From assembly GCA_027405735.1 (NCBI GenBank), contig JAPEHQ010000003.1:310001-374000 (forward strand): a DNA stretch of 64,000 nt. The letters are read 5' to 3'. Under the pieces are notes generated by a model. The model saw only the letters and a program-made list of their open reading frames with translations. It was not told the origin of the DNA and ran no database searches. This DNA comes from Mucor racemosus. Lineage: Eukaryota; Mucoromycota; Mucoromycetes; Mucorales; Mucoraceae. The translations under genes and the position numbers were made by a program. Every line of letters starts with the position of its first letter. Positions within the stretch are counted from its first letter, which is position 1. Positions 23,680 to 35,162 of the stretch are shown in pieces.

Positions 23680-25430
23680 TTTGACATATACACAGTAGGT
23701 TCTGAAAGTTGCTCTTTGAGTTGAGTGTGTTAAAGGCGTGCATTTACTATCATGTAAAGTTGGAAGTTATTAGGTTCAAAATTCGCCGAGATAGAGTTTT
23801 TGCTGTTGGTTTTTACTAGCGTTGGTGTCGAGCTGGGTTTTGCCAGCCAAATTTACTAGTATAATCTGGGCTCGACAGCATCCCTAGTTTTTACGGTTTT
23901 ACAAAATAGGATTATTCAGATGGTTTTAAAATGGTTTTCGAATGCCTTCATCCAATATTGAGTCAAATTATGTGAAATATTGAACAAAGATGTATCATCC
24001 CTCTATGGGCTATTGATATCTGTTCAAAAATAAAAGAGTTAATACCAGAATATAAATGCATTGGCTTAATATTGACCAAAAATGACCCAAAATCAATTGT
24101 AAAAAATTAAGCATCCAAATTGAATTGTTAATTTTTTGTATTCACAAGATAGATCCAATTGAAAACTATTTTTTTTTTGTTTCAGCGAAAAATGTTAATT
24201 TTTTGTCGAGATAATCAAAATAATAGTTCATATCACAGCTTAAAACCTATCATAACGGGGCCCCAAAACTGATTTGAAAAATGATTGAAAATGATTCAAA
24301 AAATCAAACTGCTTAATAACTCATGAACTGCAAAATAAGTAGACCTAAGGTATTAAATGTTTTTTGTAGAGTTTTAAATTCTGCATTCTTCTCAATAAAT
24401 TTCAGACAAAGACTTTAAATTAAATTTTGCGTAAAATGCAATTGAAATTTTGGAGGTTTTTTGGAGATACACATCATTGTTTATAAGCATATTCCAAAAA
24501 TTGTTTATGAAAATAATGTGCAACAAAATTATCTATCGATTGAGTTATTGCAAAACCTTCTAGCTGCACTTTTCGTAGAGAAGACAAGATTTTCATATTT
24601 TTTTTTAAATTCAGACTTTGGGATGAGGGTATACAAAGGAATAATTGAAGCTAGAAACGAAGGCGTCTCTTTGTACACATTTTTGAGGATATCTCCACGA
24701 AAAATCAATATTTTAAAAAAACTAAATTGGGTCTGAGAGAGCTCAATAGGGTTGATCACATGAATATAAAAAAAGATGCTGTTCAATTTAACGAAAATTT
24801 TGAAATCGACTACAAAAATGTCAAAAAAATGAAAAAAAAAATAAAAATGCTCGGGTTTTTTTCATAATTAAATATGCTATAGAGCGCATTAAAACAAGTA
24901 ACTTTTATTATTAAAACATAATAGTATGACTTAATGTTTTGTAGAGATATGAAGCCTCAAAATGTTTGATTTTTAGCAATGAAATACCTGTGAAAATTTG
25001 AAACATTAGTATTGAAAAATTAATACCAACTGCAAAAAATAGGGTATTTCCGGATACTTGTTTTTAGATTAAAGTTGGCCATCTCAGGTACATTGGCATA
25101 TAACTTTTTCTTGGTGTTGTTTAGTGAAAAACAAGGTAGAGCAAGGATGAAAAGTGAGACCCAGTTTTTAAAGAAAAAGCAGCAAACTTCACGTGTTTTC
25201 GAGTCTTTCGTGAGATATTGAATAAATTTAAGAATAGGTAGCATAATACGACTAATGCATATCCGTTTAGCAGCGTCTAAGATATATCCTAAAACGTGTT
25301 TTAGTTACAGAAAAGATGGCGCTTCGATTTTGATGAAAATTCAATTCAAATTTTGGTCGACCAGATACAAAAAAAAGTATGAAGTCCATTTTAATTCATG
25401 GAATGTAACTTGTTCTGAGTATATCAGAAT
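23680..25430 (+). repeat. R1 dispersed repeat, copy 1 (longest)
   Basis: Longest copy of a repeat present five times in this window (others at 33090-34605, 49130-50275, 50590-52135, 62525-63760). It contains the conserved reading frame at 24461-24736, starting MEIHIIVYKHIPKI and including GMRVYKG and RISPRKINIL, cut short by a frameshift compared with copy 3. On the other strand the 3' part keeps another open frame (25244-25020) with KKLYANVPEM and SIRKYPIF. A 70-bp element is nested at 23817-23886. Borders are where pairwise similarity fades and are approximate. No terminal inverted or direct repeats were found. Confidence 0.75.
23817..23886 (+). mobile_element. 70-bp hAT-like mini-element with 8-bp TSD
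   Basis: Flanked by a perfect direct repeat GTTTTTAC (23809-23816 and 23887-23894). Its ends are imperfect inverted repeats of about 17 bp: TAGCGTTGGTGTCGAGC and, read from the right, TAGGGATGCTGTCGAGC. The related R1 copy 4 has the empty site with a single GTTTTTAC at about 50732-50739. An 8-bp duplication and TAGNG ends fit the hAT superfamily. It is too short to encode anything. Confidence 0.85.
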
Positions 25431-26584
25431 GAGAATAAAGTTTGTCAACTATAGAGTGTAAGTTTAAGCACCATGAAAACTTATAAAATGAATATCTTTT
25501 TATTGATAAATTAGAAATAAAAGCGATTGATGGTTACGGATTGTCACTTTTTAGCTCCTACAGTAAAATTAAATAAATGAAAACCTATTTTTTATTATTA
25601 GAAGATGTTCCTAAAAGGAACTAATTTAATGAAGGCTACTCTAGTACCTACAATACCCCCATTCATTCTAATTCATCTGTATACAATCTATTATTTTGAT
25701 GTCATAAGCAAATAGACTTAGTAATTCTATTGGAGAGCATAACTTCATGTATCAGTGGTGTGTCGATCTGCAACCTGGAAATATAGCTGCCAAATTATGT
25801 TTCCAAACCTTCAAACAAAATTTATAAGACAGGTTTCTGTCTACTTTATAAAGCCAAAAAAGAAAAAGAAAAAAAAAATAAAGAAAAATCACAGTAAAAT
25901 GTGTATGTTGTACATTAATTCGATAACTGAAAATACTAAAATAAATCAATTTGATGGCAAAAAAAAAAACTCTTTTAAATCATTTTGTGTGGTAAGTCGA
26001 GAATCAAAATTATGATTTTTGCAAAATCAGTATATAAGATTTTCAAAGCCCATCAATATCACAAATCAGTCATTACAACAACAGCTAATATGCATAATAC
26101 CTCTTTGAGTGTTTTATTGATGAGTTATTTTGTTAGATTTTGAAATATATTTGATTTTTATGTATTCTCAATGCAACATAAATTAAATAAGCAATTAAAC
26201 AGGTTATGCAAATTAACCACCATTTACTAATACCAAAGGACGAGCTAATTCATTATGGTAATGCCATATATCATTATAAAAGAAGAAATTGTGTGCATAC
26301 CTGTATAAATATAGTCTTTTATCATATGCAACTCTTGATGAATGGTACACATGCACGTTGTACTAAGGTGATTTATGTGTCTTTTTACATTGGTGCTGTC
26401 GTCAATTGACGGGTTTAAACATCAATTATAAATGTTCCAGCCCGCCGAGGTACCGAAAATCAATAAGATTGTCAAAACTTAATTGGTGTGGCCTTAAAAG
26501 CGTTTCATTACAACCATAAAAACCCCTTTCCCTTTTTTTTCCCTTGTTTACATACTTTCATTATTTATACATATTTACAACAAC
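25431..26584. other. Intergenic, upstream of a membrane-protein gene
   Basis: AT-rich, with an A-rich low-complexity patch near 25855-25890. Open frames at 25755-26015 and 26206-26409 lack domain-like composition. The last ~150 bp, with a CCCCTTTCCC-T pyrimidine tract at about 26523-26545, are a plausible promoter/5' UTR of the next gene. Confidence 0.5.
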
Positions 26585-27041
26585 ATGACAGTAAGATCAA
26601 ACGACGCTGATTTCTCGTATCTTCTTACCGAGAGCATTTTATCCAAAACTCCAAACAGTAATTTACCATTTAAACAAGGAAATATCACATCGTCCGATTC
26701 ATTAAAAGGTGCACCATATTATAATAATGATAACATACAACAACAGCAAGCAACACCACGACTTGTTACGCCATTACCACATAATTCTATAGTAATTCAA
26801 CAAAAAGACTCGGATTTATCATTCAATAATTACATTGGAAATCATTTTAAAGAAGACGCACCTGTACTACTGGATCGCCTCTCTGCCGCATCGCCTATAC
26901 CATCTGCTGCATCACCTATACCATCTACTGCACCACTCAACCCAACTTTAAAGAAATCTGAATCTACCTTTTGGGCATATCTGTCAAATGATTTAGATGG
27001 TAGACCTCCTCCAATATCTTCAGATATTTCCATAAAACAAT

Positions 27042-27076
<35 letters not shown>

Positions 27077-27397
27077 AACACAAAGGACACAGAAAACCAA
27101 AACACGTGGCACGAATATGATTCAATTTTTGCTGGTCAAACATCGTCTTATACAACGGCTACACATTTCTTTTCAGCTGGCGCCTTTCTATTCTTATTTG
27201 GATTCATATGTCCTCCTTTATGGTGGGTTGGTTCATTTTGTCCAACACGTGTTGATGATGGATATCAAAAAAAGTATAATGTTGATATCAAAATGATTAA
27301 GAGATGGAGAACATTGAATAGATTCTTTTCTTTGGGATTCAGTACGTTATTAGTTATTGCAATCATCGTTTTGGCTGTGATTTACTCGAAAACATAG
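26585..27397 (+). CDS. Conserved-looking fungal two-helix membrane protein, function unknown
   Basis: Intronless gene of 270 residues. The N-terminal ~180 residues are polar and disordered (Ser/Pro/Asn/Gln-rich), with a duplicated ASPIPSAASPIPSTA motif and a run of about 12 Asn. The C-terminal ~85 residues hold two membrane segments: FFSAGAFLFLFGFICPPLWWVGSF and LGFSTLLVIAIIVLAVIY, linked by a basic loop (KMIKRWRTLNRF). The GFICPPLWWVGSF motif looks like a conserved fungal signature, but I cannot name a family. The start ATG follows a pyrimidine-rich leader. It lies inside the 14.5-kb inverted segment. Confidence 0.75.
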
Positions 27398-27619
27398 ACT
27401 TTTATTTTTACCCCTTTTTTTTTTTGTTTGTTTGCATTTGTACATTTATACCCTTTTATACATTTTTATATAAAAACTACATTTATATTCTTAACAAACC
27501 ATAAATTCATTAGAATATTTTTATTGATATGTCACGATAAGAAAAAGAGGAGAGGGCAAAACTATTAGTATTATTATTATTTAGTAAGAAGTAAGAGTAG
27601 CATTAAAGAATAATTTTAA

Positions 27620-28471
27620 TTATTCTTGTGCATGGATAATGTTGTTGATATTTCCCGCTGAAAGGCAAAAAAAAAAAATTCCCAAATTAGTTTTTCAATT
27701 AATTAACACATAAATTGCTTACATTCATCTTTAACATAATCCATTTTCATGTCATAGCACCATTTCCCATCAACAATAAATTTGTATTGAATACTAACAG
27801 TACGATCCAAACTATCCACATTTGCCTCAAAGACGTTATTGACAGGTGTCATTACAATTGATCCTTTAAATGATAAAAATTTAGATTAGATTCCCAGATT
27901 TAAAAGACGAGTCTGTTTCACAATATCACAAAAGATTTTAGGCCTCATCTACCATCTCTACCTTCCCTCCTCCCCTTCTTTTTCAATTGTCCTCAGGTAT
28001 ATATTCATCATTTAACAAAAATTTACCTTTCCAATGATCAAAATCACCCGTCAATACTACATGCTTTCCACCATAAGGCCATAAAAACTAGATTTAGACG
28101 GGGGGAAATGGAAATATCGTTAATATCAAACATTACCAATCAAAGATCCCTTCATTTACCGTTTTGGAACTACTCTTATTGTTATTGTTGATAGTGACAG
28201 CTTCATGAGTAACTTTTTCGGTTGGTAATGTCCACACAGGAACATCAATTGACTTGGTATTCTCGATTTTAATAAGGCCTTTTTGATAATATGAAGGATC
28301 TTTTTGCTGAGGCTCGGTGAAAAAACCTCGATTATTTCGTTCAACATTGGAGATGGGAATATATGCGAAATCCATCATTTTATTCACACCAAAGATGGAA
28401 TATTTGTGTGTTTTTTCTGGTGAGCGATGGTACAATTCGTTTCCTTTTCGGCTGTGAAGTTGAATTGGCAT
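27620..28471 (-). CDS. CBM48 / AMPK-beta-like glycogen-binding-domain protein
   Basis: Four exons. Exon 1 (28471 to about 28165) starts MPIQLHSRKGNELYHRSPE and is mostly disordered. Exon 2 begins FLWPYGGKHVVLTGDFDHW, the classical start of the AMPK1_CBM / CBM48 fold, followed in exon 3 by IQYKFIVDGKWCYDMKMDYVKDE, which supplies the second conserved Trp and the YKFIVDG strand. The short last exon ends GNINNIIHAQE. The domain binds glycogen or starch-like glucans, or serves as an interaction module as in yeast Mdg1/Crp1. At about 185-190 residues with only this domain, it is not the AMPK beta subunit itself, since the C-terminal ASC region is missing. Exon 1's donor GTAAAT at the KT codons was chosen because it alone keeps frame. 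Confidence 0.8.
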
Positions 28472-29392
28472 TTTTCTGTTCTATAAAAATAAGAAAGATA
28501 GAAGAAAGAGAGTGAAACGAAATCAGAATGGGAAAAAAAAGGATTTTTATTCTTGACTAAGCTTTTCTCTTTAGATTGTCTGGTCCGGATTCACTCTTTT
28601 TACATTTAGAGGTATTGTACATCTTTAGAGTTTTTATAATCAGCTGAATTGAAAGATTATGATCAAATAAACATTTTCTCATATAGTAAAACTCTTCTTT
28701 GATGTAACAATAATAAACTTTGGACGATTGCGAAAAAGTGGCCCGAGAACATTTGTGTAATGATTCCCAACCAAAAAGAGATTCCCCAAACTCGTACTAA
28801 AAGTGGTTCCGTGCATATCTCTTGGGAAGAAAATTCATCAGGAACAAGGTTCCTAAAATTTGCAACATGAGTAACTATGGCAACATCCCATTTCCTAGAT
28901 TAAGAAATATTTTCTTTTCTTTTATTATTAAAAATTTACATTACATTATGTGTCAAAGATTTATCAAACCAAAAGATATCACTTAGGTAGAACTAGGAAG
29001 TATAATACAATAAAGAAATCATTAGCCATCATTACATCGTAAGGGGGGCGATGGAAAGCTTAAATTACCCCACCTCCTGAATACTAATACTAATACAGAA
29101 TAGAACACTCAGCATATATCTGCGTTCCACGGTATACCGTAAACTAATGAGAGTATGAATTAAGATATGTTTATTTGTTGATTTTGTTACTTTCTAAACA
29201 GTGGCACATGCTATCCTGACTGTATACTACTGTAAGGACAGTTTCTCATCCGCAAATCTCATAGTGTCAAGAATTTATAAATGATTCAGCATCCAATTAT
29301 AAGCATTTAAGTGAAGTTACTTGGGAGCTACACTGGATTCAAATGAACTATCATTTTTTTTTCTAGTAAGAATATATTACATATTTGTGTTC
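28472..29392. other. Intergenic, no firm gene
   Basis: About 0.9 kb upstream of the CBM48 gene. AT-rich, no domain-bearing frame. Likely promoter for the minus-strand gene plus unassigned sequence. Confidence 0.5.
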
Positions 29393-29613
29393 ATGACTTC
29401 CTCAAGTGATAGATCATCATCACCAGCGAGGAGAAGAGGAGAAGGAGAAGCAAAATTATTGAAACACCGCTCATTTTCATATCGAGTTGAATCGAGGATT
29501 TCGAGGCATTTTGAAAACATTTTATTGCTTCAGGTAATTTGAAGTTTCAATCGTATTTTGTCCCAACCTGACAGGATTTTTTTAAGAAAACACAAATAAT
29601 AAAAACCGATTAA
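29393..29613 (+). CDS. Possible small basic protein (59 codons, two exons)
   Basis: Low-confidence model. An ATG opens MTSSSDRSSSPARRRGEG and continues through KHRSFSYRVESRISRHFENI to a consensus donor after CAG at about 29534. A 41-nt intron ending CTGACAG would join it in frame to a short exon ending in TAA at 29611-29613. The Ser/Arg-rich composition is protein-like and unlike flanking DNA. No family is recognised. It could equally be a chance frame. Confidence 0.25.
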
Positions 29614-29780
29614 TCAAATTAAATTTGTTTATTAGGTTGAATGCATTTAAAATTGGAATATTAAATTGAAGAAAGGTTAACACAAAAAATAAATTGGTGA
29701 GAGATAGGGGGAGTCATTGGTTATAAAGTTTACATAATCATCAGTTTAAAAGTACAAATCGAAATTAAAAAACGTAGGAA

Positions 29781-30370
29781 CTATTTTGCATGCTTAGGAA
29801 CATCACCAAATTTAATATTTCCCTCTTTTCCATCAATGTGTAATTCTAATTTATGTTATTATCAGGCTACAACGGAACAAACACTCTCAAAATAATACTT
29901 ACTAGGCGTACTTCCTCCTTCCTCTCTGACTGCCTGGACGCCATTTTGTCTTAATAACGAAGATACTTGATTAGCCAACTCAAGTTTCTACGGAATTAGA
30001 AGTTGAAATTAGCTAAATGACCTACAAACCATATATACACTAATGTAAACAACTTTACCTCTTCTAATACATCGCAGTTTGTTTCATTTTTGAATTGCAT
30101 GAATCTTGAATAGGTTTCTTTTCTGGCAGCTAATCATATAAGAAATAATGTTGGTCCTATTGTTCTTACTCATCTCACTCATCAAGTCTATAATTACCTT
30201 GAATAGCTTTGAGATCACCTAGAAAGATTGGGATTGACCGTTAGTCTTTTGAAATATGTAATAGAAATCTCTGCCACCTTGCGCGACATACCTGTGAAAA
30301 CTTCTCTTTGGGTTTTTAAAAGATTACGATAAGCAGCAATAGCAGCTTGCTTTGAAGGAGAAATAGACAT
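29781..30370 (-). CDS. Mitochondrial LYR-motif complex III assembly factor (Mzm1/LYRM7)
   Basis: Five short exons give about 100 residues: start MSISPSKQAAIAAYRNLLKT, where the AYRNLLK segment is the LYR-type motif, then ETYSRFMQFKNETN, ELANQVSSLLRQNGVQAV and a conserved C-terminus ending HIDGKEGNIKFGDVPKHAK. This matches Mzm1/LYRM7, a matrix chaperone that stabilises the Rieske iron-sulfur protein Rip1 before its insertion into the bc1 complex and helps recruit the Fe-S transfer machinery. Introns are small (about 50-85 nt); one exon is only about 6 codons (DLKAIQ). Length is normal for the family. Confidence 0.85.
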
Positions 30371-31512
30371 TATATATTTATAATAAATAAACGTTATCGT
30401 TGAAGAGAAATAATCTTCAAATATGTACGAAAAAGAAAAATAATAGAAAAAAAGCGAATAAAGTGACTGTCTGGATCAGTTTACGATAGACATTTAATGG
30501 CACCTTTGCAATGTAAAGACGTTGAAAGGATTGCTATTGTGTATTTAACAATAGCGGTTGAGTGTTGCGCAATGGGAATTTGTTAAGATTGATATAGTTT
30601 TAGAAAAAATTAGTTGCTAGGCAACAAAAACTTTAAATAAATTAGTTTGATCTCCTACTGTTATCATGTACATTTGGTTTTGCTATAGATTTATATTTCC
30701 ATGATTTACATGCTGTTTACGTAAGATAATTCAGGTAACAATACGATCCTATATGAGATGATCCTTCGAAAATTTTGCTAAAAAAAAGTTACACAATAGG
30801 TAAAACACTGTTCATGCTGTTTCACCTATCACAAGGAAATCCAAGTAAAACTATCCACTATTTATAGTAATTTAATAGTGGTAAAATACTGTTTCCATTG
30901 GCGATATTTAGTGAAACAGATATGTAGCTGATAAAAATACTGATGGTTAAATGGTTAGTTTGAACATTAAATGATTGGATGAAGCAATTTATTGAAGGGG
31001 GTAGCTAGTGAACCATTGAAAGTGTAATTGAATAAAGGAGGGCCAGAATTGATACATTTTATATGTAATTTTATGAAAAAAGGGGTCAGGGAATGTATCA
31101 TTATAAACGTGATAATGAGCATTGGGTGTTTAACAGAGAAAATTTAATATAAAAATTCAATTTTCTGTTTTTTTTTCACTAAGCATAGTTTTACTAAATG
31201 ACATTTACTAAGAAAAAGTTAATATAACACGTCCAATTACGGATGGAAATTACATAGTTTATAAGGAGTTAAATACATATATATATATATATATTCAAAC
31301 GATGGTAAAAGCCTACTTTTATGTATACATCCAGCACTTTGAGTGCCACATATTTCATTTTAATACTCAATATTGTAGGGATGATTTACTCGTATTTTAT
31401 GATGATGAAAAAAAAAAAAAAAAAAAGGTTAAAAATATTTCATCTAGTTTAGTCAACATTCTTTTTTCACTTTTTTTCTTTTAGATACATTTTTCAAACA
31501 TTCTTATCATCC
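30371..31512. other. Intergenic between divergent genes
   Basis: About 1.1 kb between the minus-strand Mzm1 start and the plus-strand tetraspan start. AT-rich with an (TA)n tract near 31278-31292 and an A18 run near 31410. Probably promoters for both genes. No other gene seen. Confidence 0.55.
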
Positions 31513-32815
31513 ATGACACGGGCTCGAAAAGAAAGTGCTTTTCATCTTGCATTATTAGTCCTAGTACAATGGATTAGTTTAGCTGTTGTCATTCTCAATG
31601 CAACAGCGTTGTACTTGCTTCGATATTCAAAACATTCAGGACTTGTAAATGTTTATTCCAGTCCAGCAGATTATATGCTGTTGATTTTGGGTTCTTTGTC
31701 TTTTGTCGGTTCGACATTGTATTTGTTTCTACATTTACATTTATACTTTCGAATTATCGATGATCATCCATTCACTCCTCCAAAGACAATGTCGGCAATC
31801 GAGGTTATTATGGCTGTCATTTCAATTGCATTATGGACAGTAGCAACATCTGTAATTTTAACACATTCACAAGGTAAAATCAAATCCATCATTTATATAC
31901 TTAGTATTTAATAGTTTATATATACAGAATCGACATCTCCATGTAGATTTACCAGTTCTCTATACACTCAAAACCATAGTGACATTTGCGAATTATTCGA
32001 TACAACTCTAATGCTTGGTAAATCAAGGGGGACTAAAATAGTAATTAAGGGGTATTTTGTTCGGTAGTAATAACTCAATCTGTATTATTTTAGCGTTCGC
32101 AGCTGTAGGTGGTTGGGTTCTAGTCTTGCTAGCCACTTTGTTTATTTTAATTCGCTCCCCTATTCCGCCGACCACTATCTTCACAATAGAAGCACCACCT
32201 CAACGATTTTCTCAACCTATGGTAGTATCACTTCCTGACGAAGCTTATCATCAACCAGGGCAACCACCAAGTCGACCATATTATATGGGACACTATAACA
32301 ATAATAACAAAATTAGGCCTGTTAGTGAAGATATTGATGCGCAACAGCAAATAATATTAGCAACGAATAACTCGCCTCAGCGTAACAAACGGAAAAGCAT
32401 GGTTCTACATAACAGCGGAAATGCGCCTGGAAGTTCAATTCAGGCTACCACATCGAGATTTACGATAGATCACGTACTGCTAGATGATGAAATCTGTGAT
32501 GATGGTGGTTTAGCATCAGCTACTGCATCTTCTAATATAAATAATTATTATTCATCTTATTATCAACCTCAGCATATGCCGTTGTCTTCTCCATCAAATA
32601 CAAATTCATCGGCTACTGATAATACAACATCAGCGTCATCGTATTATTCATCAAGGTGTCAAATACCTCAAGTCGAAAGTCAAAGAACTTTTCAAAGTCT
32701 GCCAACAATTGATTCGGTCTATACTGGTTTTCAGTCAATTCAGTTTGATTTACCTATCATTCAAGTGGGAATGTTGTCCCATATCGATGTCTCTTTCCTT
32801 CAGAAAAAATCTTGA
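31513..32815 (+). CDS. Four-helix (MARVEL-like) membrane protein with Gln/Ser-rich tail
   Basis: Three exons: exon 1 to about 31873, exon 2 about 31928-32018, exon 3 from about 32095 to the TGA. The first ~180 residues form four membrane segments: ALLVLVQWISLAVVILNATALYLL, YMLLILGSLSFVGSTLYLFLHL, VIMAVISIALWTVATSVIL and GWVLVLLATLFILI, with a short loop between helices 3 and 4 containing two Cys (SPCRFT, DICELF). This layout fits MARVEL-type fungal plasma-membrane proteins. About 230 cytoplasmic residues follow, rich in Ser, Gln, Asn and Pro. Exact function unknown. A frame opening at 32057 is only exon 3 read backwards into its intron. Confidence 0.7.
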
Positions 32816-33089
32816 GGAGAGACAGTAGAATCTCTATGTTCATTTTCTCTAATTAACATCTCAATTTGGCTATGCTATTACTATATATACATTTAGCCAA
32901 ACATGACATATTTTTTTATCTTCATAAATTGTAGTAAAGATATCATTAGCATTACTTCTCCCTAATACATATTAAATATTCATCTAAATACAAATAGTAC
33001 AAGCTTAGCTTTTTATAAGCAGTACACTAATCGAAATAAATACCTATTAGATTCAGATGACTGCCTTGAATGAAGGTATTTTTTGGAAA
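32816..33089. other. 3' flank of the tetraspan gene
   Basis: Short AT-rich spacer between the TGA at 32813-32815 and the fading border of R1 copy 2. No gene seen. Confidence 0.5.
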
Positions 33090-34605
33090 AATGTTTCGTT
33101 TCACATCCTGCTATGAATTTTGGTAGACATTATTCGTATAGATGAACACATTTGAGAAAATTTGAATTCCCATAGTTTTCAGTCTTCAAAATCGAAGCCT
33201 GCCCTCTTTTCTATGACTAACCTCACACTAAACATTTTTTAGGGTATGCCTTAGGCATTACTGTACAGATGTGAATTGGTCAAATTATGCTACCTATTCC
33301 TAAATTTATTCAATATCTCACAAAAGATTCAAAAACACATAAAATTCGCTGCTTTCTCTTTAAAAACTAGGTTTCACTTTTCATCCCTACTTTACTTTTT
33401 TTTTTTCACTAAATAGCATCAAGAAGAAATTATATGCCAATGTACCTGAGATGGTCAACTTTAATCTAAAAACAAGTATCCGGAAATATCCTATTTTTTG
33501 CAGTTGGTATTAATTTTTCAATGCTAATGTTTCAGATTTTCACAGGTATTTCATTGCTAAAAATCAAAAACTTTGAGGCTTCATATCTCTACAAAACATT
33601 AAGTTATACTATTACGTTCTAATAATAAAAGTTACTTGTTTTAACGCGCTCTATGACATATTGCAGTTTAAAATAATTCTGAGTATTTTTATTTTTTTTT
33701 TCATTTTTTTGATATTTTTGTACTCGATTTCAAAATTTTCGTTAAATTGAAAAGTATTTTTTTTTTTACATTCATGTCATCACCCTTATTGAGCTCTCTC
33801 GGACCCAATTTAGTTTTTTTCGAAATATTGAATTTTCGTGGAGATATCCTCAAAAACATGTACAAAAAGACATCTTCGCTTCTAGCTTCAGTTTTTCCCT
33901 TGTATACCCTCATCCCAAATTCTGAATTTGAAAAAAAATGACAAAAATCTTGTTTTCTCTGCAAAAAATGCAGCTAGAAGGCTTTGCAATAGCTCGATCG
34001 ATAGATCATTTTTTTGCGCATCATTTACATCGCTTATATTTAAAATATGCTTATAAAAAGTGATGTATATCTTCAAAAATCCCCAAAACTTTCAGCCGCA
34101 TTTTACGCAGAATTTTACGTAAAACATTTGTCTGTATTTTATTTTGATAGATGCAGAATCTAAAACTGTACAAAAATTATTTAATACGCTAGTTTTGAGA
34201 GTTATATGTAGATAACGATTATTTCCAATACAAATAAAATAAAGACTACAAGCGATTATATCACGGAGAACGTAGGGTCTTTATTATTAAGTTAAAAAAG
34301 GAAGCCAAGAGCCATCAGGTCCTGGATTCTAAAAGTATTTATACCATTTCAATTCCATTTGGATGTCAGGTTCAATATGGGATTGAAATGAGATTTAACA
34401 TAAATAATAGGCAAAAACCTACAAGTTTAACTTAATTCACAGTTCATGAGCATTTAGAATAATTTGTTTTTGAATCATTTTCTGTTCTATTTCACAAATC
34501 GATTTTAGAACTCAGTTGGCATAGGTTATAAGCTGTAGTATAAACTATTATCTTAATTATCTCCACGAAAAATTGATATTTTTTGCTGAAACAAAGAATA
34601 TAGAG
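33090..34605 (-). repeat. R1 dispersed repeat, copy 2 (inverted, interrupted by a solo LTR)
   Basis: Minus-strand copy of R1. The conserved frame is split by a frameshift into MKIYITFYKHILNIS (34076 downward) and GMRVYKGKTEARSED with RISPRKFNISKKTKLGPREL (33964 downward). A 228-bp solo LTR at 34196-34423 interrupts it; R1 similarity resumes at about 34440 (CAGTTCATGAGC) and continues to about 34605. The 3' part runs to about 33090 and still aligns with copy 1. Orientation is opposite to the other four copies, but it and copy 1 both lie inside the inverted segment. Confidence 0.75.
34196..34423. mobile_element. Solo LTR (228 bp) with 5-bp TSD AGTTT
   Basis: Starts TGAGAGTT and ends CCTACA (TG...CA), flanked by the 5-bp direct repeat AGTTT at 34191-34195 and 34424-34428. 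The insertion is absent from R1 copies 1, 3, 4 and 5, where the same position is continuous. No internal retrotransposon region is present, so this is a solo LTR left by LTR-LTR recombination. Superfamily not assigned. Confidence 0.8.
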
Positions 34606-34785
34606 TAGCATTTAATTTGCTCTACGACATATATGTTCGAAAAGCTATGCAAACACTACGAATTACTCGAAAAATCTTTCAAAATAAAATGTCAAAACGA
34701 TCAGTTTGTTACACCAGGGGATTATATCAATCTCAATACTAAAATATGTACTAAATCATTTAATAAAAATAAAAGCAGTAGAAAT

Positions 34786-35162
34786 TAGCGATCGCAATCA
34801 AGCTGTGCGAGCATAAGCAAGCGAGCGAGCCCTATGATTGGGCTCGCTTGAATTGCGCTTTTTTCAGGTTATTACTTGCTTTGGCTTGCTTGATTAAATT
34901 TTTTTAGCAATTTCCTCCTTGGCGCTCGACGAAAACATTGAAAGCGTGCTTGTCTGCTTGCTCGAATGGCTTCAAATTGAAATAGGCTTGCTTACGTGTA
35001 AATCTTCTTGCTTTCAAAACTGAGAATTCTCGATATGAAACTGCTCGACGAGCCGTTGCTTAGGCTTGTGCTTGCTTGAATAACTTTCAAATATATTAGA
35101 CTCGGCAAATGCTTGCTGAAATTGCTTGCGCTCATTTGGGCTCGGTCATTTTGTGAACGCTA
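34786..35162 (-). mobile_element. hAT-like MITE, copy B (377 bp, AAGC-rich)
   Basis: Inverted relative to copy A and about 94 % identical over the shared ~325 bp. Plus-strand ends are TAGCGATCGCAA on the left and GTGAACGCTA on the right. It carries a perfect hairpin (GCGAGCCC, 7-nt loop, GGGCTCGC at 34825-34847) and about 22 bp near its left end that copy A lacks. Flanks are GTAGAAAT (left) and AGTTCAGG (right): these are the reverse complements of the left and right flanks of copy A, respectively. No ORF. Confidence 0.85.
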
